A stretch of 64,000 nucleotides of DNA from Rhizobium sp. 11515TR (GTDB lineage: Bacteria; Pseudomonadota; Alphaproteobacteria; Rhizobiales; Rhizobiaceae), in NCBI RefSeq assembly GCF_002277895.1, contig NZ_CP022999.1, forward strand, positions 1,426,001-1,490,000. The letters run 5' to 3'. A program made the translations under genes and the position numbers. Shown here piece after piece: positions 9,030-17,168 of this stretch; position 1 is the stretch's first letter, and each line of letters opens with the position of its first letter. Below the pieces are notes generated by a model, which made no database searches, was not told where the DNA came from, and saw only the letters and a list, made by a program, of their open reading frames with translations.

Positions 9030-9278
9030 ATGATCAGACTGCTCGGAATAGCCATTATCTCGACCTGCATCGCAGGCGGTGCGATGGCAGCGGATGCGAC
9101 ATGCAAGGCCCAGGCTGCCGACAAGAAGCTGGCAGGCGCTGCATTGACGAGTTTCACCAAGAAATGCGAGAAGGATGCCGCAAGCGCCTGCGATACTCAG
9201 GCCGCATCGAAAAAGCTTGCCGGTGCCGCCAAGACGAGCTTCGTCAAGAAGTGCACCTCCGACGCAGTCGGCAGCTGA
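9030..9278 (+). CDS. PsiF repeat-containing exported protein
   Basis: This is an 82-residue protein with a signal peptide (cleavage likely after 'GGAMA', residue 20). Two tandem PsiF-type repeats are visible: 'KKLAGAALTSFTKKC' and 'KKLAGAAKTSFVKKC', each preceded by a short Cys-containing segment. PsiF was described in E. coli as a phosphate-starvation-inducible protein; its biochemical role is not known. The start ATG follows GGAGGAATTCG, a strong ribosome-binding site. The gene stands alone, divergent from the ROK regulator. Confidence 0.9.
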   Translation: MIRLLGIAIISTCIAGGAMAADATCKAQAADKKLAGAALTSFTKKCEKDAASACDTQAASKKLAGAAKTSFVKKCTSDAVGS

Positions 9279-9312
9279 GCTGATCGTCCGAGCTCAGGAT
9301 TTCTCAAAACAC

Positions 9313-9335
9313 TCCGGCCGTCGCCGGCGGCCGGA
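9313..9335. terminator. Hairpin between convergent psiF-like and lprI-like genes
   Basis: The arms TCCGGCCG (9313-9320) and CGGCCGGA (9328-9335) form an 8-bp GC-rich stem with a 7-base loop. The hairpin lies 35 bases past the PsiF-repeat gene stop and is followed by ATCACAAAAG. A terminator is likely from its position, although no U-run is present. Confidence 0.5.
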
Positions 9336-9426
9336 TCACAAAAGTTCCTGGTTATCAATGGTGCACGGTGACGTTGCCATATTGCGAGATATTCCTCGCT
9401 TGGCAGCCAACCGCGCTCAGGCCATA

Positions 9427-10059
9427 CTACTCTTTGCGGTAGGTACCCTGCAGGGTCACGCCGTTCGCGAAATCGCACGTGCCCCCCTGCGACACGCGCC
9501 AGGTCTTTGCGTTGAGGCGATCGAGGCCGATCTTGCACGCGTCTCTGGAGAGTTCAGCATGTTCTTTCGCCAGCGGCACGACGCCGTCGAGACCGTCGGC
9601 ATTGACATCGCCGGCATCTGCTCCGCCCGGGCCAACGAAAGTCGAGGAGAGCGAAACTGCGAGGAGACCATCGACCGGCCCGAAGATCGCAAGGTGGCCC
9701 TCATTGCCGTCGGCGCTGTTCGACTGGAAATCCGTTGAAGCGCTTTGTCCGCCCTTAGTCCTCAAGAGAGACGCAATCTGGTCGTCATAGGCCTGCCGGG
9801 CGCATGCTGCATCGCTGCAGGATTGCACTTTGGTGATCCAGCGCAGCTGCCGTTCCCGAACCTTGTCCGCATCATCGCGTTTCAATGCGGCGGCATAGAG
9901 ATCTCTCACCATCGCATCGCGAGCAAGCAGCGATTTGTCCTGACAGATCATACGGTCGCTTGGCGAGCCTGGCTTTGAGCAATTGATCCCCGCGGCTTCG
10001 ACAGGTGTGGCAGAAAGGCCGATGATGATCATGGCCGAAACGGATTTTGCTATCTGCAT
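9427..10059 (-). CDS. Exported protein with LprI/DUF1311-like N-terminal region
   Basis: This is a 210-residue protein with a signal peptide (cleavage near 'TPVEA', residue 22). The region after it, with 'NCSKPGSPSDRMICQDKSLLARDAMVRDL'-type spacing of two cysteines, the 'QLRWITKVQSC' segment and a further Cys pair, resembles the lysozyme-inhibitor LprI/DUF1311 family. The C-terminal half (about 110-210) has no recognised domain. It contains two more cysteines and ends in 'GVTLQGTYRKE', a beta-like segment. The start follows GGAGGTGCCT. It is convergent with the PsiF gene. The function is not established. Confidence 0.8.
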   Translation of the reverse strand: MQIAKSVSAMIIIGLSATPVEAAGINCSKPGSPSDRMICQDKSLLARDAMVRDLYAAALKRDDADKVRERQLRWITKVQSCSDAACARQAYDDQIASLLRTKGGQSASTDFQSNSADGNEGHLAIFGPVDGLLAVSLSSTFVGPGGADAGDVNADGLDGVVPLAKEHAELSRDACKIGLDRLNAKTWRVSQGGTCDFANGVTLQGTYRKE

Positions 10060-10225
10060 GAGGCACCTCCATCACCCGATACGTCAGCTAATTATGGCTG
10101 CTCGCGGCTTCGTAAAGATCATGCCGGCGTGCAGTTGAACTGGGCCGAATATCGCGTCGGCATTTGAAGATCGTTGGTATTCTCCTAATTTGCATTGAGC
10201 AGATGGACATCAATGGGGAGGTCAC

Positions 10226-10732
10226 GTGGAAGGTGAAACGCAATTGTCCGGCAGGGTCACATTCCTGATCGTCGGTTCCTTGTTTCTTGCCATCACCATA
10301 GCAATGGGAGCCTTGGCACTTCATCTTTATCGGACCTATGCAAATGCGACCGCCATGGCAGCATGCACGGTTTTCTCCTGGGGCTTCGGCAGCATGCTGA
10401 TATCGATGGCGCTCGTGCTTCTGACCTCGAAAAAGAAGGTGCGGGGCAGGGTCGGTACCAGGCGCGGCAAGGTGACGGTCACGCTCGGTAATCGATCACC
10501 GGGCTCCAATGGTCACGTGACCGGCGATGGCGTCGAAGCCGAAGGCGAGGCGGGGGTGCCCATCACAAGCATAATCCCCTCGCTCTTCCTGGTCGCCTCT
10601 TCGATCGGCTTGGCGCTTCTCGGTCTCTTTCTTTTCGGCCACCACCGGCTCGACCTTATTGGATCGGGAATGTTCATCGCATTCGTGATCTATATCGCGA
10701 ACTGGAGCAGGCTGGCCTGGCCGCGCGAATAA
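10226..10732 (+). CDS. Hypothetical four-helix inner-membrane protein
   Basis: I do not recognise this 168-residue protein. Four hydrophobic segments are visible at about 8-31, 40-63, 113-136 and 141-162. Between helices 2 and 3 lies a polar, glycine- and basic-rich stretch ('KKKVRGRVGTRRGKVTV'), probably cytoplasmic by the positive-inside rule. The start is GTG at 10226 behind GGGGAGG. It stands alone between the LprI-like gene (divergent) and the monooxygenase (convergent). Confidence 0.75.
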   Translation: MEGETQLSGRVTFLIVGSLFLAITIAMGALALHLYRTYANATAMAACTVFSWGFGSMLISMALVLLTSKKKVRGRVGTRRGKVTVTLGNRSPGSNGHVTGDGVEAEGEAGVPITSIIPSLFLVASSIGLALLGLFLFGHHRLDLIGSGMFIAFVIYIANWSRLAWPRE

Positions 10733-10812
10733 CGCACTTGTGCCGGTAGAGCGGGTAGAAACTTCGCCGGCTATTACAACCTCCTGCATCGTCCTCAGTA
10801 GACGATCCGATG

Positions 10813-12081
10813 TCAGGCTGCATCCTTGCGACCGTTTTCGACTGAGTGCTTCGCCTCCAGTGGATCGAGATCCACTCGATATGCAAACAATCTGCGGCTG
10901 GCTCTGACACTTAACGGAATAAGCAAGGGCAGAAGCAGATCGCGCAGAAACAGGTTGAGCCGACTGTTTTTCCGTTTCCTGGAAGCATTTTGCCGGGTGA
11001 GCTTCACCACGCGGGCAATGCGTGGGCGCCGCAAGTTTTCGTAACGGGCAAAGGCGGTACCGTAGTCGAGCGTATCAGCCAGACAAGATGACAAGACCAC
11101 CGCATCTTCTATCGCCATTGAAGCACCCTGGCCGGCATGCGGGCCGATGGCATGCGCGGCGTCGCCGAGCAAGACGACACGCCCGCTCGACCAGACCGGA
11201 AGCTGCGGCATGTCGAAAATGGGATAGCTGCGCTCGATCCTTTCGACGGCGCGAAGGATCGATCTATTCGGTTCGGGATCGTCGGCATGCATCTGGCGAA
11301 CATGAGCGGCCAGTGCCGTTGGTTCCAGTGCGCGTACCGCGTCCGGCGTGTCGGCGGGGAAGGAATCGAACCAATAGACGGGATGGGAGGCCGTCTTGAT
11401 GTAGCCGAAGAAGGCTTTCTCGCCGAAGGTCATGTGCATCACGCCATCTGTAGCCGGTATATCGGCGTCGACGAGGCCGCCTGTGCCGATCAGGCCAGTA
11501 AATTGCGGCAGGGGATAATCCGGAAATACTTGCGTGCGGACGAAGGATCGCAGTCCGTCGGCGGCGACGAGCAGGTCGACGGCGAGACCCGCACCTTCGG
11601 AGAAGTTGAGCGTTACGGCATGCGGGAGATTGTCGACCTTGGTCACGCGCCGGCCAAATTGCATGATGATGCCTTCGGCCTGGCACTTTTCGATCAGGAT
11701 GCCTGTGAGAACGCCGCGCCTGATGGTGACGGCGGGCGTGCCGAATGTCGCCAAATGGTCGCTCTGGTCGACGAGCGCGAGCCTTTTGCCGCGTGCGTTG
11801 CAGAGTTCGATGGCGCGGGTCTCCAATCCCTGGCGCAACACTTCTTCGCAGCTGTCCACTGCTCGCAGCCCGTTCATGCCGTTGGAAGCGAGTGTCAGAA
11901 ATTCTCCTTCGGACAAGGCGGCCTCTCTTGAGCGGGCTTCGAACAGTATTGGACGAAAGCCCAGCCTTGCGAGGCGGAGTGCAAGCACAAGCCCACCAAT
12001 ACCGGCGCCGCATATGCCGATCGTCGCCTTAGGGTTTGTCGCTCGATTCATGGTTGCGGCAGGATCGTCAATGGGGCACAT
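10813..12081 (-). CDS. FAD-dependent aromatic monooxygenase (salicylate hydroxylase-like, group A)
   Basis: This is a flavoprotein hydroxylase of about 422 residues. The FAD/NAD(P)H Rossmann motif 'GICGAGIGGLVLALRLA' is near residue 22, the 'DG' motif region is at 'LLVAADGLRSFVR', and the FAD ribityl motif is 'VVLLGDAAHAIGPHAGQGA'. This set defines the salicylate or 3-hydroxybenzoate 6-hydroxylase family; the substrate cannot be read from sequence. ATG at 12081 is preferred because AAGGA precedes it; a TTG at 12096 would overlap the operator-like palindrome. It is divergent from a MarR regulator 27 bases away, which probably controls it. Confidence 0.88.
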   Translation of the reverse strand: MCPIDDPAATMNRATNPKATIGICGAGIGGLVLALRLARLGFRPILFEARSREAALSEGEFLTLASNGMNGLRAVDSCEEVLRQGLETRAIELCNARGKRLALVDQSDHLATFGTPAVTIRRGVLTGILIEKCQAEGIIMQFGRRVTKVDNLPHAVTLNFSEGAGLAVDLLVAADGLRSFVRTQVFPDYPLPQFTGLIGTGGLVDADIPATDGVMHMTFGEKAFFGYIKTASHPVYWFDSFPADTPDAVRALEPTALAAHVRQMHADDPEPNRSILRAVERIERSYPIFDMPQLPVWSSGRVVLLGDAAHAIGPHAGQGASMAIEDAVVLSSCLADTLDYGTAFARYENLRRPRIARVVKLTRQNASRKRKNSRLNLFLRDLLLPLLIPLSVRASRRLFAYRVDLDPLEAKHSVENGRKDAA

Positions 12082-12092
12082 TGGTTTTTCCT

Positions 12093-12105
12093 TCAAATAG
12101 TTTGA
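12093..12105. promoter_or_regulatory. Candidate MarR operator (TCAAA-N3-TTTGA)
   Basis: A perfect inverted repeat TCAAA-TAG-TTTGA lies in the very short gap between the divergent monooxygenase and MarR genes. A second, wider pair TTTGAT (12101-12106) and ATCAAA (12124-12129) overlaps it and runs into the first MarR codons. AT-rich palindromes in such gaps are the usual MarR binding sites. Confidence 0.5.
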
Positions 12106-12108
12106 TAA

Positions 12109-12603
12109 ATGAATTATTCGATGATCAAAGAAAAGTCAAATGAAGATAAGCATCACCTCGTGGACGCCATCAGCCTCGCCTGCATGCGCTGGCAGGAAGC
12201 GACGGAGAGCTTCGACGAAACCTTCGGCAAGCTGCATGGGCTCAATAGCGCCGAGCGGCGCTGCCTTAGCGTGATCATGCGCGTGCCGCAGCCTGCGAAC
12301 GCCGTGGCCAGAGCTATCGGCCTTGCGCCTCCGTCGGTTACGGCCTTGATCGACCGTCTTTCGGCGCGCGACCTTCTGTACCGCGTTCCCGATCCCAACG
12401 ACCGGCGTCGCGTGCTGGTGGCACCATCCGAGAAGGCGATCAGGCTAGGACGCGAAGCCTATGGTCCGATCGAGCAGGCCGGCGCGCAGATGCTCAAACA
12501 GTTTTCCGAGGCGGAAAAGCAGGTGATCTTGCGCTTCGTCACGCAAGCCATCGAGATGCAGGAGCGGGAACTCGAGCGGCTATTGCAGCAGGACAAGAGC
12601 TGA
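12109..12603 (+). CDS. MarR family transcriptional regulator
   Basis: This is a 164-residue winged-helix regulator. The DNA-binding region includes 'LNSAERRCLSVIMRVPQPANAVARAIGLAPPSVTALIDRL' in pieces, followed by the wing 'RVPDPNDRRRVLVAPS' (the DxRxxR-type motif, residues about 93-103). The C-terminal helix is for dimerisation. No clear Shine-Dalgarno precedes ATG 12109; ATG at 12121 is an alternative, and either start may be leaderless. It is divergent from the FAD monooxygenase, with an inverted repeat in the gap. The likely role is an aromatic-acid-responsive repressor of that gene. Confidence 0.9.
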   Translation: MNYSMIKEKSNEDKHHLVDAISLACMRWQEATESFDETFGKLHGLNSAERRCLSVIMRVPQPANAVARAIGLAPPSVTALIDRLSARDLLYRVPDPNDRRRVLVAPSEKAIRLGREAYGPIEQAGAQMLKQFSEAEKQVILRFVTQAIEMQERELERLLQQDKS

Positions 12604-12618
12604 TTTCGATCATCGAAA
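12604..12618. promoter_or_regulatory. 15-bp palindrome after the marR gene
   Basis: TTTCGAT-C-ATCGAAA is an odd-centred perfect palindrome beginning immediately after the MarR stop codon. A one-base loop makes an RNA hairpin terminator unlikely, so a protein-binding site is a better reading. No regulator can be assigned. Confidence 0.3.
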
Positions 12619-12775
12619 GGTGGGTTGAATGCGTGTGTTCGGTCGGCTCTTGAACTCGCTGACGGGACATCTCATTTGAATAGTCACCACTTCAACCTGT
12701 CGAACTGACAGCCTCCTGCCTCCCAACAGTTGCTGCCGGTCCTCGTAGCGATGCGTTCGCGTCGGAGGAGTTTTC

Positions 12776-13738
12776 ATGGGCTTCATTGATCGTGACATCC
12801 AGCCGTCATCCGATGCCGGGCTGCTGGATGCCTATTCCCAATCGGTATCGAGTGCCGTCGATCTCGTTGGGCCGGCCGTCAGCCGGATCGAGCGTTTAGG
12901 TGGCCGCGCCGGACATGGTTCCGGTTTTGCCATTTCGCCTGACGGCCTTGTCGTGACCAATAATCACGTTGTCGACGATGCCAAAGCCGTACGTATCAAG
13001 ACCCCGGAAGGGGCAACCGTCGAGGGAAGGGTGCTCGGGCGCGATCCGGATACCGACCTTGCTCTCATCCGCGCCAATGACTGGCCGGGCAACTGGGCGC
13101 GACTTGGCGATTCCAAATCGCTGAAGCGCGGTCATATCGCGATTGCCATCGGCAATCCCCTTGGTTTCGAATGGACCGTTACGGCCGGGATTGTCTCGGC
13201 GCTTGGCCGCTCCATGCGCGCGGCGAGCGGTCGGCTGATGGAAGACATCATCCAGACCGATGCCGCCCTCAATCCAGGTAATTCCGGCGGTCCGCTGGTC
13301 TCGTCGGCGGGTGAGGTCATCGGCGTCAATACCGCCGTCATCCAGGGTGCGCAGAGCATCGCGTTCTCGGTCGCCTCTAACACGGCCAAGCATGTGGTGT
13401 CAGAGATCCTGCGTTTCGGCCATGTCCGGCGCGCCTATATAGGCATTGCCGCCGACACGGTTGAGCTGCATCGGCGGATCGCGCTGGAGGCCGGCGTCAC
13501 GCATTCAACCGCCGTGCGCCTGCGTCGTGTCGAAAAGGATAGTCCGGCCGAAAAGGGCGGCTTGCAGGAGGGTGACTACCTGCTAGCCATCGACGGTCAC
13601 GCGGTATCAGGGATAGACGATGTCGTGCGGCTGCTCGATGGCGACAAGATCGACACCGAGATCGAAGTTTTGATCTTCAGCGTCGGCGGCCTGATCGAGC
13701 GAAGGCAGGTCAAACCTTCCGCACGACCCGCCATCTAG
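12776..13738 (+). CDS. Trypsin-like serine protease with one PDZ domain (HtrA/DegP family, S1C)
   Basis: This is a 320-residue protease of the HtrA type. The catalytic triad is visible: H64 in 'TNNHVV', D94 in 'DTDLAL' and S170 in 'NPGNSGGPL'. A single PDZ domain follows (about residues 215-310; 'VEKDSPAEKGGLQEGDYLLAIDG' in parts). There is no hydrophobic signal or anchor at the N-terminus, which is unusual, because most HtrA proteins act in the periplasm. The start ATG follows GGAGGAGTTTTC, so a missed upstream signal sequence is unlikely. It stands alone, 172 bases downstream of MarR. Confidence 0.92.
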   Translation: MGFIDRDIQPSSDAGLLDAYSQSVSSAVDLVGPAVSRIERLGGRAGHGSGFAISPDGLVVTNNHVVDDAKAVRIKTPEGATVEGRVLGRDPDTDLALIRANDWPGNWARLGDSKSLKRGHIAIAIGNPLGFEWTVTAGIVSALGRSMRAASGRLMEDIIQTDAALNPGNSGGPLVSSAGEVIGVNTAVIQGAQSIAFSVASNTAKHVVSEILRFGHVRRAYIGIAADTVELHRRIALEAGVTHSTAVRLRRVEKDSPAEKGGLQEGDYLLAIDGHAVSGIDDVVRLLDGDKIDTEIEVLIFSVGGLIERRQVKPSARPAI

Positions 13739-13797
13739 CCTATACGGCAACACATACCATCGGCAGCATCGTACTCACGGCGCTGCTGATCGTTTTC

Positions 13798-14574
13798 TTA
13801 TCCCCTGCCGACAAGCGGCATTTTCGTTGCCATGACGGTCATGGAAAGAACATTGGCGTCGAGCGGCAGGGTTGCCATGTAGACGACGGCGCGGGCGACA
13901 TGCTCTGCCGAAATCGTCGGCTCTGCTGCAGTCTCGCCATTTGCCTGCAGCACGCCGGCGCTCATCCGCGCCGTCATGTCTGTGGCGGCATTGCCGATAT
14001 CGATCTGGCCGCAGGCGATATCGAAGGGACGGCCGTCGAGCGCTGTCGATTTCGTCAGGCCGGTGATCGCGTGTTTCGTGGCCGTATAGGGTGCCGAATG
14101 CGGCCGCGGCGTCGTTGCCGAGATCGAGCCGTTGTTGATGATGCGACCGCCCTGCGGCGTCTGTGCTTTCATCAGACGGAAAGCCTGTTGCGTGCAGAGA
14201 AACGCGCCGGTCAGGTTTGCGCCGACAATGGCATTCCACTGCTCGAAGCTCAGCTCCTCCATCGGCACCGCCGGCAGACCCATGCCCGCGTTGTTGACCA
14301 GAAGGTCGAGGCGACCATAGCGACCTGCAATGGTGTCGAAAAGGCTGCGGACCGATGCGGGATCACTGACATCGGCTGCAATCGCAAGAAACTCCGCCCC
14401 GGTTTCCTCCGAAAGCTCACGGGCAGCTTTTTCGAGAACGTCCGACCGGCGCCCCGAAATGACGACCTTGAAACCTGCCGAGCCGAGTGCCTTGGCGATG
14501 GCTCGGCCTATGCCCGTGCCGCCGCCGGTCACCAGCGCGATTGGGTTTTGTGCGTTCGATGATCCCTCTGTCAT
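13798..14574 (-). CDS. Short-chain dehydrogenase/reductase (SDR)
   Basis: This is a 258-residue classical SDR with cofactor motif 'TGGGTGIG' near residue 16, 'NNAG', the catalytic serine in 'NNGSISA' and 'YTATK' (YxxxK). It is coupled to denD by a 4-base ATGA overlap, so it is the last gene of the tetronate cluster. In the described D-erythronate/L-threonate pathway no extra SDR is required. It may oxidise a related sugar acid or alcohol to feed the same pathway; this is inference from position. Confidence 0.88.
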   Translation of the reverse strand: MTEGSSNAQNPIALVTGGGTGIGRAIAKALGSAGFKVVISGRRSDVLEKAARELSEETGAEFLAIAADVSDPASVRSLFDTIAGRYGRLDLLVNNAGMGLPAVPMEELSFEQWNAIVGANLTGAFLCTQQAFRLMKAQTPQGGRIINNGSISATTPRPHSAPYTATKHAITGLTKSTALDGRPFDIACGQIDIGNAATDMTARMSAGVLQANGETAAEPTISAEHVARAVVYMATLPLDANVLSMTVMATKMPLVGRG

Positions 14575-15557
14575 GCGACCCTCCCGTCCAATTCGTCTTC
14601 GATATGTGCCTGCAGGATCTCGTCGAAGCTCTGTTCGGCCTTGAAGCCGAGGTCGCTCGCGCGCTTGGCGTCGAACTGCGTCGCCCAGCCGGAAACGATG
14701 CGCTCGATCACCGGATCAGGCTCACGGCGGATCAGCGCAACCGCCTTGTCGCCGCCGACACGGCGCAGCGCATCGATCTCATCCGAAACAAGCGCGGAAA
14801 GCCCGGGCATGGTGAGATTGCGCCGTGGCCCGACCTTCGCGGTATCGAGCGTTGCTGCATGCACGAAGAAACCGACCGCCGCCCGTGGGCTTGCGAACCA
14901 GTGGCGCACCGTATCGTTGACGGGCAGGACAGCCTCTTTGCCGACCAGCGGCTCGCGCAGGATATTGGAAAAGAAGCCGGAGGCCGCCTTATTCGGAGTG
15001 CCCGGGCGAACGCAGATGGTCGGCAGTCGGATGCCGATGCCATCGAAAATGCCGCGACGCGAATAATCGGCAAGCAGGAGTTCCGCAATCGCCTTCTGCG
15101 TGCCGTAGCTCGTCAGCGGCGCGGTCAGGAATTCGTCACCGATGACGTCGGGGAAGGGGGTGCCGAACACCGCAATGGAGGAGGCGAAGATGACGCGCGG
15201 GGTATAGGCGGATTTCAGGCCCTGCTGGCGAATGGCTTCGAAGAGCGCACGCGTGCCATCGAGATTGACCGTATAACCCTTATCGAAATCGGCCTCGGCT
15301 TCGCCGGAGACGATGGCGGCGAGATGGAAGATCATATCCGGACGGTTTTCGATGAGTTTTTCCGCAACACCCGGTGTCGCAAGGTCGATCGCCAAAGCCT
15401 TGGACACGGATTGAAGCGCTTCCGGCACCGGCGGCTGGAAAGCGTCGACCAGCGTCAGGCGATCGATAGCCTTGCCGAGAATCGTCGGTTCGGCGGCGAT
15501 GCGGTTGACAAGCTTGCGGCCGACCATGCCCGCAGCACCCAGGATCAAAACATGCAT
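14571..15557 (-). CDS. denD: D-erythronate dehydrogenase (NAD-dependent epimerase/dehydratase fold)
   Basis: DenD oxidises D-erythronate to 2-dehydro-D-erythronate with NAD+. The 328-residue protein has the extended-SDR nucleotide motif 'GAAGMVG' at residues 7-13, the catalytic 'FASSIAVFG' serine region and 'YGTQK' (YxxxK). The start ATG at 15557 follows GGGAGGAAAATCCGAT; a longer open frame upstream runs through the RIME repeat and is not the real start. Assignment as DenD rests on the neighbouring OtnI, OtnC, OtnK and LtnD genes, the set known from acid-sugar catabolism in Proteobacteria. Confidence 0.88.
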   Translation of the reverse strand: MHVLILGAAGMVGRKLVNRIAAEPTILGKAIDRLTLVDAFQPPVPEALQSVSKALAIDLATPGVAEKLIENRPDMIFHLAAIVSGEAEADFDKGYTVNLDGTRALFEAIRQQGLKSAYTPRVIFASSIAVFGTPFPDVIGDEFLTAPLTSYGTQKAIAELLLADYSRRGIFDGIGIRLPTICVRPGTPNKAASGFFSNILREPLVGKEAVLPVNDTVRHWFASPRAAVGFFVHAATLDTAKVGPRRNLTMPGLSALVSDEIDALRRVGGDKAVALIRREPDPVIERIVSGWATQFDAKRASDLGFKAEQSFDEILQAHIEDELDGRVA

Positions 15558-15576
15558 ATCGGATTTTCCTCCCAGT

Positions 15577-15674
15577 AGAGCAATTCCAGGAAAAGTGCGT
15601 AGCGGTTTTCCTGGAATTGCGAGAATCAAACAGACGGGGCAGTTCATGGGTTCAATGAAAAACTGAACCGCTCC
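15577..15674. repeat. RIME-like rhizobial intergenic palindromic repeat, copy 1
   Basis: An AGAGCAATTCCAGGAAAAG arm at 15577-15595 pairs with CGGTTTTCCTGGAATTGC a few bases later. A second hairpin ends with CTGAACCGCTCC at 15663-15674. The same sequence, inverted, recurs at 45477-45577 and 50627-50729. This layout (about 100 bp, two palindromes, intergenic) matches the RIME-type elements known from Rhizobiaceae. Here it separates otnI from denD within a same-strand cluster. Confidence 0.8.
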
Positions 15675-15750
15675 GAGCTGATATCAGTATTCGGGAGACT
15701 TCCCGAGTGAATCTCTTTGAAGGCCGCTAGTCATTCTGAAGGCCGGTCTC

Positions 15751-16515
15751 TCATTTGAATGCCTGCAGCCAGGCAAGCCCGGCATCCGTCGTGGTTGCCG
15801 GCCGATATTCCGCGCCGATCGGCCTGTCATAGCCAAGCTTTTCCAGAAACTGCAGAATATGACGATAATCAATCTCTCCGTGGTCCGGTTCGTGCCGATC
15901 CGGTACGGCAGCGATCTGAATATGGCCGATTGCTGCCATATGATCCTGCAGCCGACGTGTCAGATCGCCCTGCATGATCTGGATGTGATAGCAGTCGAAC
16001 ATCAGTTTGAGGTTCTCGGCGCCGGCCGCAGCTATGATGTCGAGTGCCTGATCCGCCGTTTGAAGGAAGTAGCCTGGCGCATCGCGATAGTTGAGCGGCT
16101 CGATCAGGATGGTCGCTCCCATCTTGCTGGCGCGTTCGCAGGCATAGCGCAGATTGGCAATGAAGGTGGCTCGCGCCTCGTCGCCGCCAGCCTTGCCGGA
16201 CATCACATGCACGTTTCGCGCACCGATGGCGGCCGCATAGTCGATCGCCTGATCGATGAGCACGCAGGCTTCGTCCTCGCGGCCCGGAATGGCGGCAAGT
16301 CCATTGTCGCCAGCCGTGATATTGCCGCGGGCGGTGTTGAGGCCGAGCATGGAAAGACCAGTCTCCTCCAACGCCTGACGCACGGCTTCAGCGGGCGTGT
16401 CGTAGGGATAGTGGCATTCCACCGCGTCGAAGCCAGCGCGCTTGGCGGCGCGGATCGCATCGGGAAGGGAAAGCTCCTGCCACAGAAAACCCAGATTGGC
16501 GGAAAAGCGCGTCAT
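15751..16515 (-). CDS. otnI: 2-oxo-tetronate isomerase (hydroxypyruvate isomerase family)
   Basis: OtnI interconverts 2-oxo-tetronate and 3-oxo-tetronate in the cytoplasm. The 254-residue TIM-barrel protein belongs to the Hyi/xylose-isomerase-like superfamily. Likely metal ligands are visible as the Glu of 'IEPLNYRD', the Asp/His of 'MFDCYHIQ' and the Glu of 'GAEYRP'. ATG at 16515 gives the usual start 'MTRFSANLGFLWQE'; an in-frame ATG at 16527 would add four residues. Its start region overlaps the end of otnC, so the two are translationally coupled. Confidence 0.88.
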   Translation of the reverse strand: MTRFSANLGFLWQELSLPDAIRAAKRAGFDAVECHYPYDTPAEAVRQALEETGLSMLGLNTARGNITAGDNGLAAIPGREDEACVLIDQAIDYAAAIGARNVHVMSGKAGGDEARATFIANLRYACERASKMGATILIEPLNYRDAPGYFLQTADQALDIIAAAGAENLKLMFDCYHIQIMQGDLTRRLQDHMAAIGHIQIAAVPDRHEPDHGEIDYRHILQFLEKLGYDRPIGAEYRPATTTDAGLAWLQAFK

Positions 16516-16517
16516 GT

Positions 16518-17168
16518 TCAGTCCCATTCCACGTCATAGGTGCGGACGAGATCGGCGATTTGCGCATCCGTCAGCAGCGAAGGATTGGCTCCGCGTGTCA
16601 AGATGGCAAGCTTTGCCGTCTCTTCCAGTTCTTCAATCGCATAGACCGCCGCCTCAAGATCTTTCGCCGAAACGACGGGGCCGTGTGCTGCCAGCATCAC
16701 GGCGCTGCGCTTGCCGGCAAGGCCGCGAATGGCATCGCCCATGGCCGGGTCGCCCGGCATGAAATAGGGCAACAGCTTCACCTTGCCGAGCTTCATGATC
16801 GAATAGGCGGTCAACGGCGGCAGCATGTTGTCGGCATCGACGCCGGGCAGGATCGAAAGCGCCACCGAGTGGCTGGAATGAAGATGGACGACGGCGCCTG
16901 TCTTTTTCGGTCGTGTCTCATAGAAGGCGGCATGCAGCGGCATCTCCTTCGTTGGCTTGTCTCCGCCGATCAGGCGGCCTTCGTCGTCGAAGAGGGCGAG
17001 GCGGGCGGGATCGAGGCGCCCGAAGGAGCTGCCCGTCGGCGTCACCAAAAGCCGTCCGTCGCTGAGCCGCGCCGAAATATTGCCGGCGGAGCCGGCGGTC
17101 AGGCCGCGATCGTAAAGCGATTTGGCCATCTTGCAGATCTGTTCGCGCAGCGCGGCTTCCTCGCTCAT
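16518..17168 (-). CDS. otnC: 3-oxo-tetronate 4-phosphate decarboxylase (class II aldolase family)
   Basis: OtnC decarboxylates 3-oxo-tetronate 4-phosphate to dihydroxyacetone phosphate. The 216-residue protein has the class II aldolase/adducin fold with the metal site 'VVHLHSSHSV' and a later 'AAHGPVV' histidine. The substrate-phosphate loop is in 'GLTAGSAGNISAR' and 'TPTGSSFG'. ATG at 17168 overlaps the otnK stop by 4 bases; the longer frame upstream overlaps otnK coding sequence and is not used. The residues alone fit several aldolases; the otnK-otnI neighbours decide the call. Confidence 0.88.
   Translation of the reverse strand: MSEEAALREQICKMAKSLYDRGLTAGSAGNISARLSDGRLLVTPTGSSFGRLDPARLALFDDEGRLIGGDKPTKEMPLHAAFYETRPKKTGAVVHLHSSHSVALSILPGVDADNMLPPLTAYSIMKLGKVKLLPYFMPGDPAMGDAIRGLAGKRSAVMLAAHGPVVSAKDLEAAVYAIEELEETAKLAILTRGANPSLLTDAQIADLVRTYDVEWD

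Noticed and set aside
14487..15578. 363-codon plus-strand frame opposite denD
   Set aside because: It mirrors the denD gene and has no recognisable motif or ribosome-binding site.
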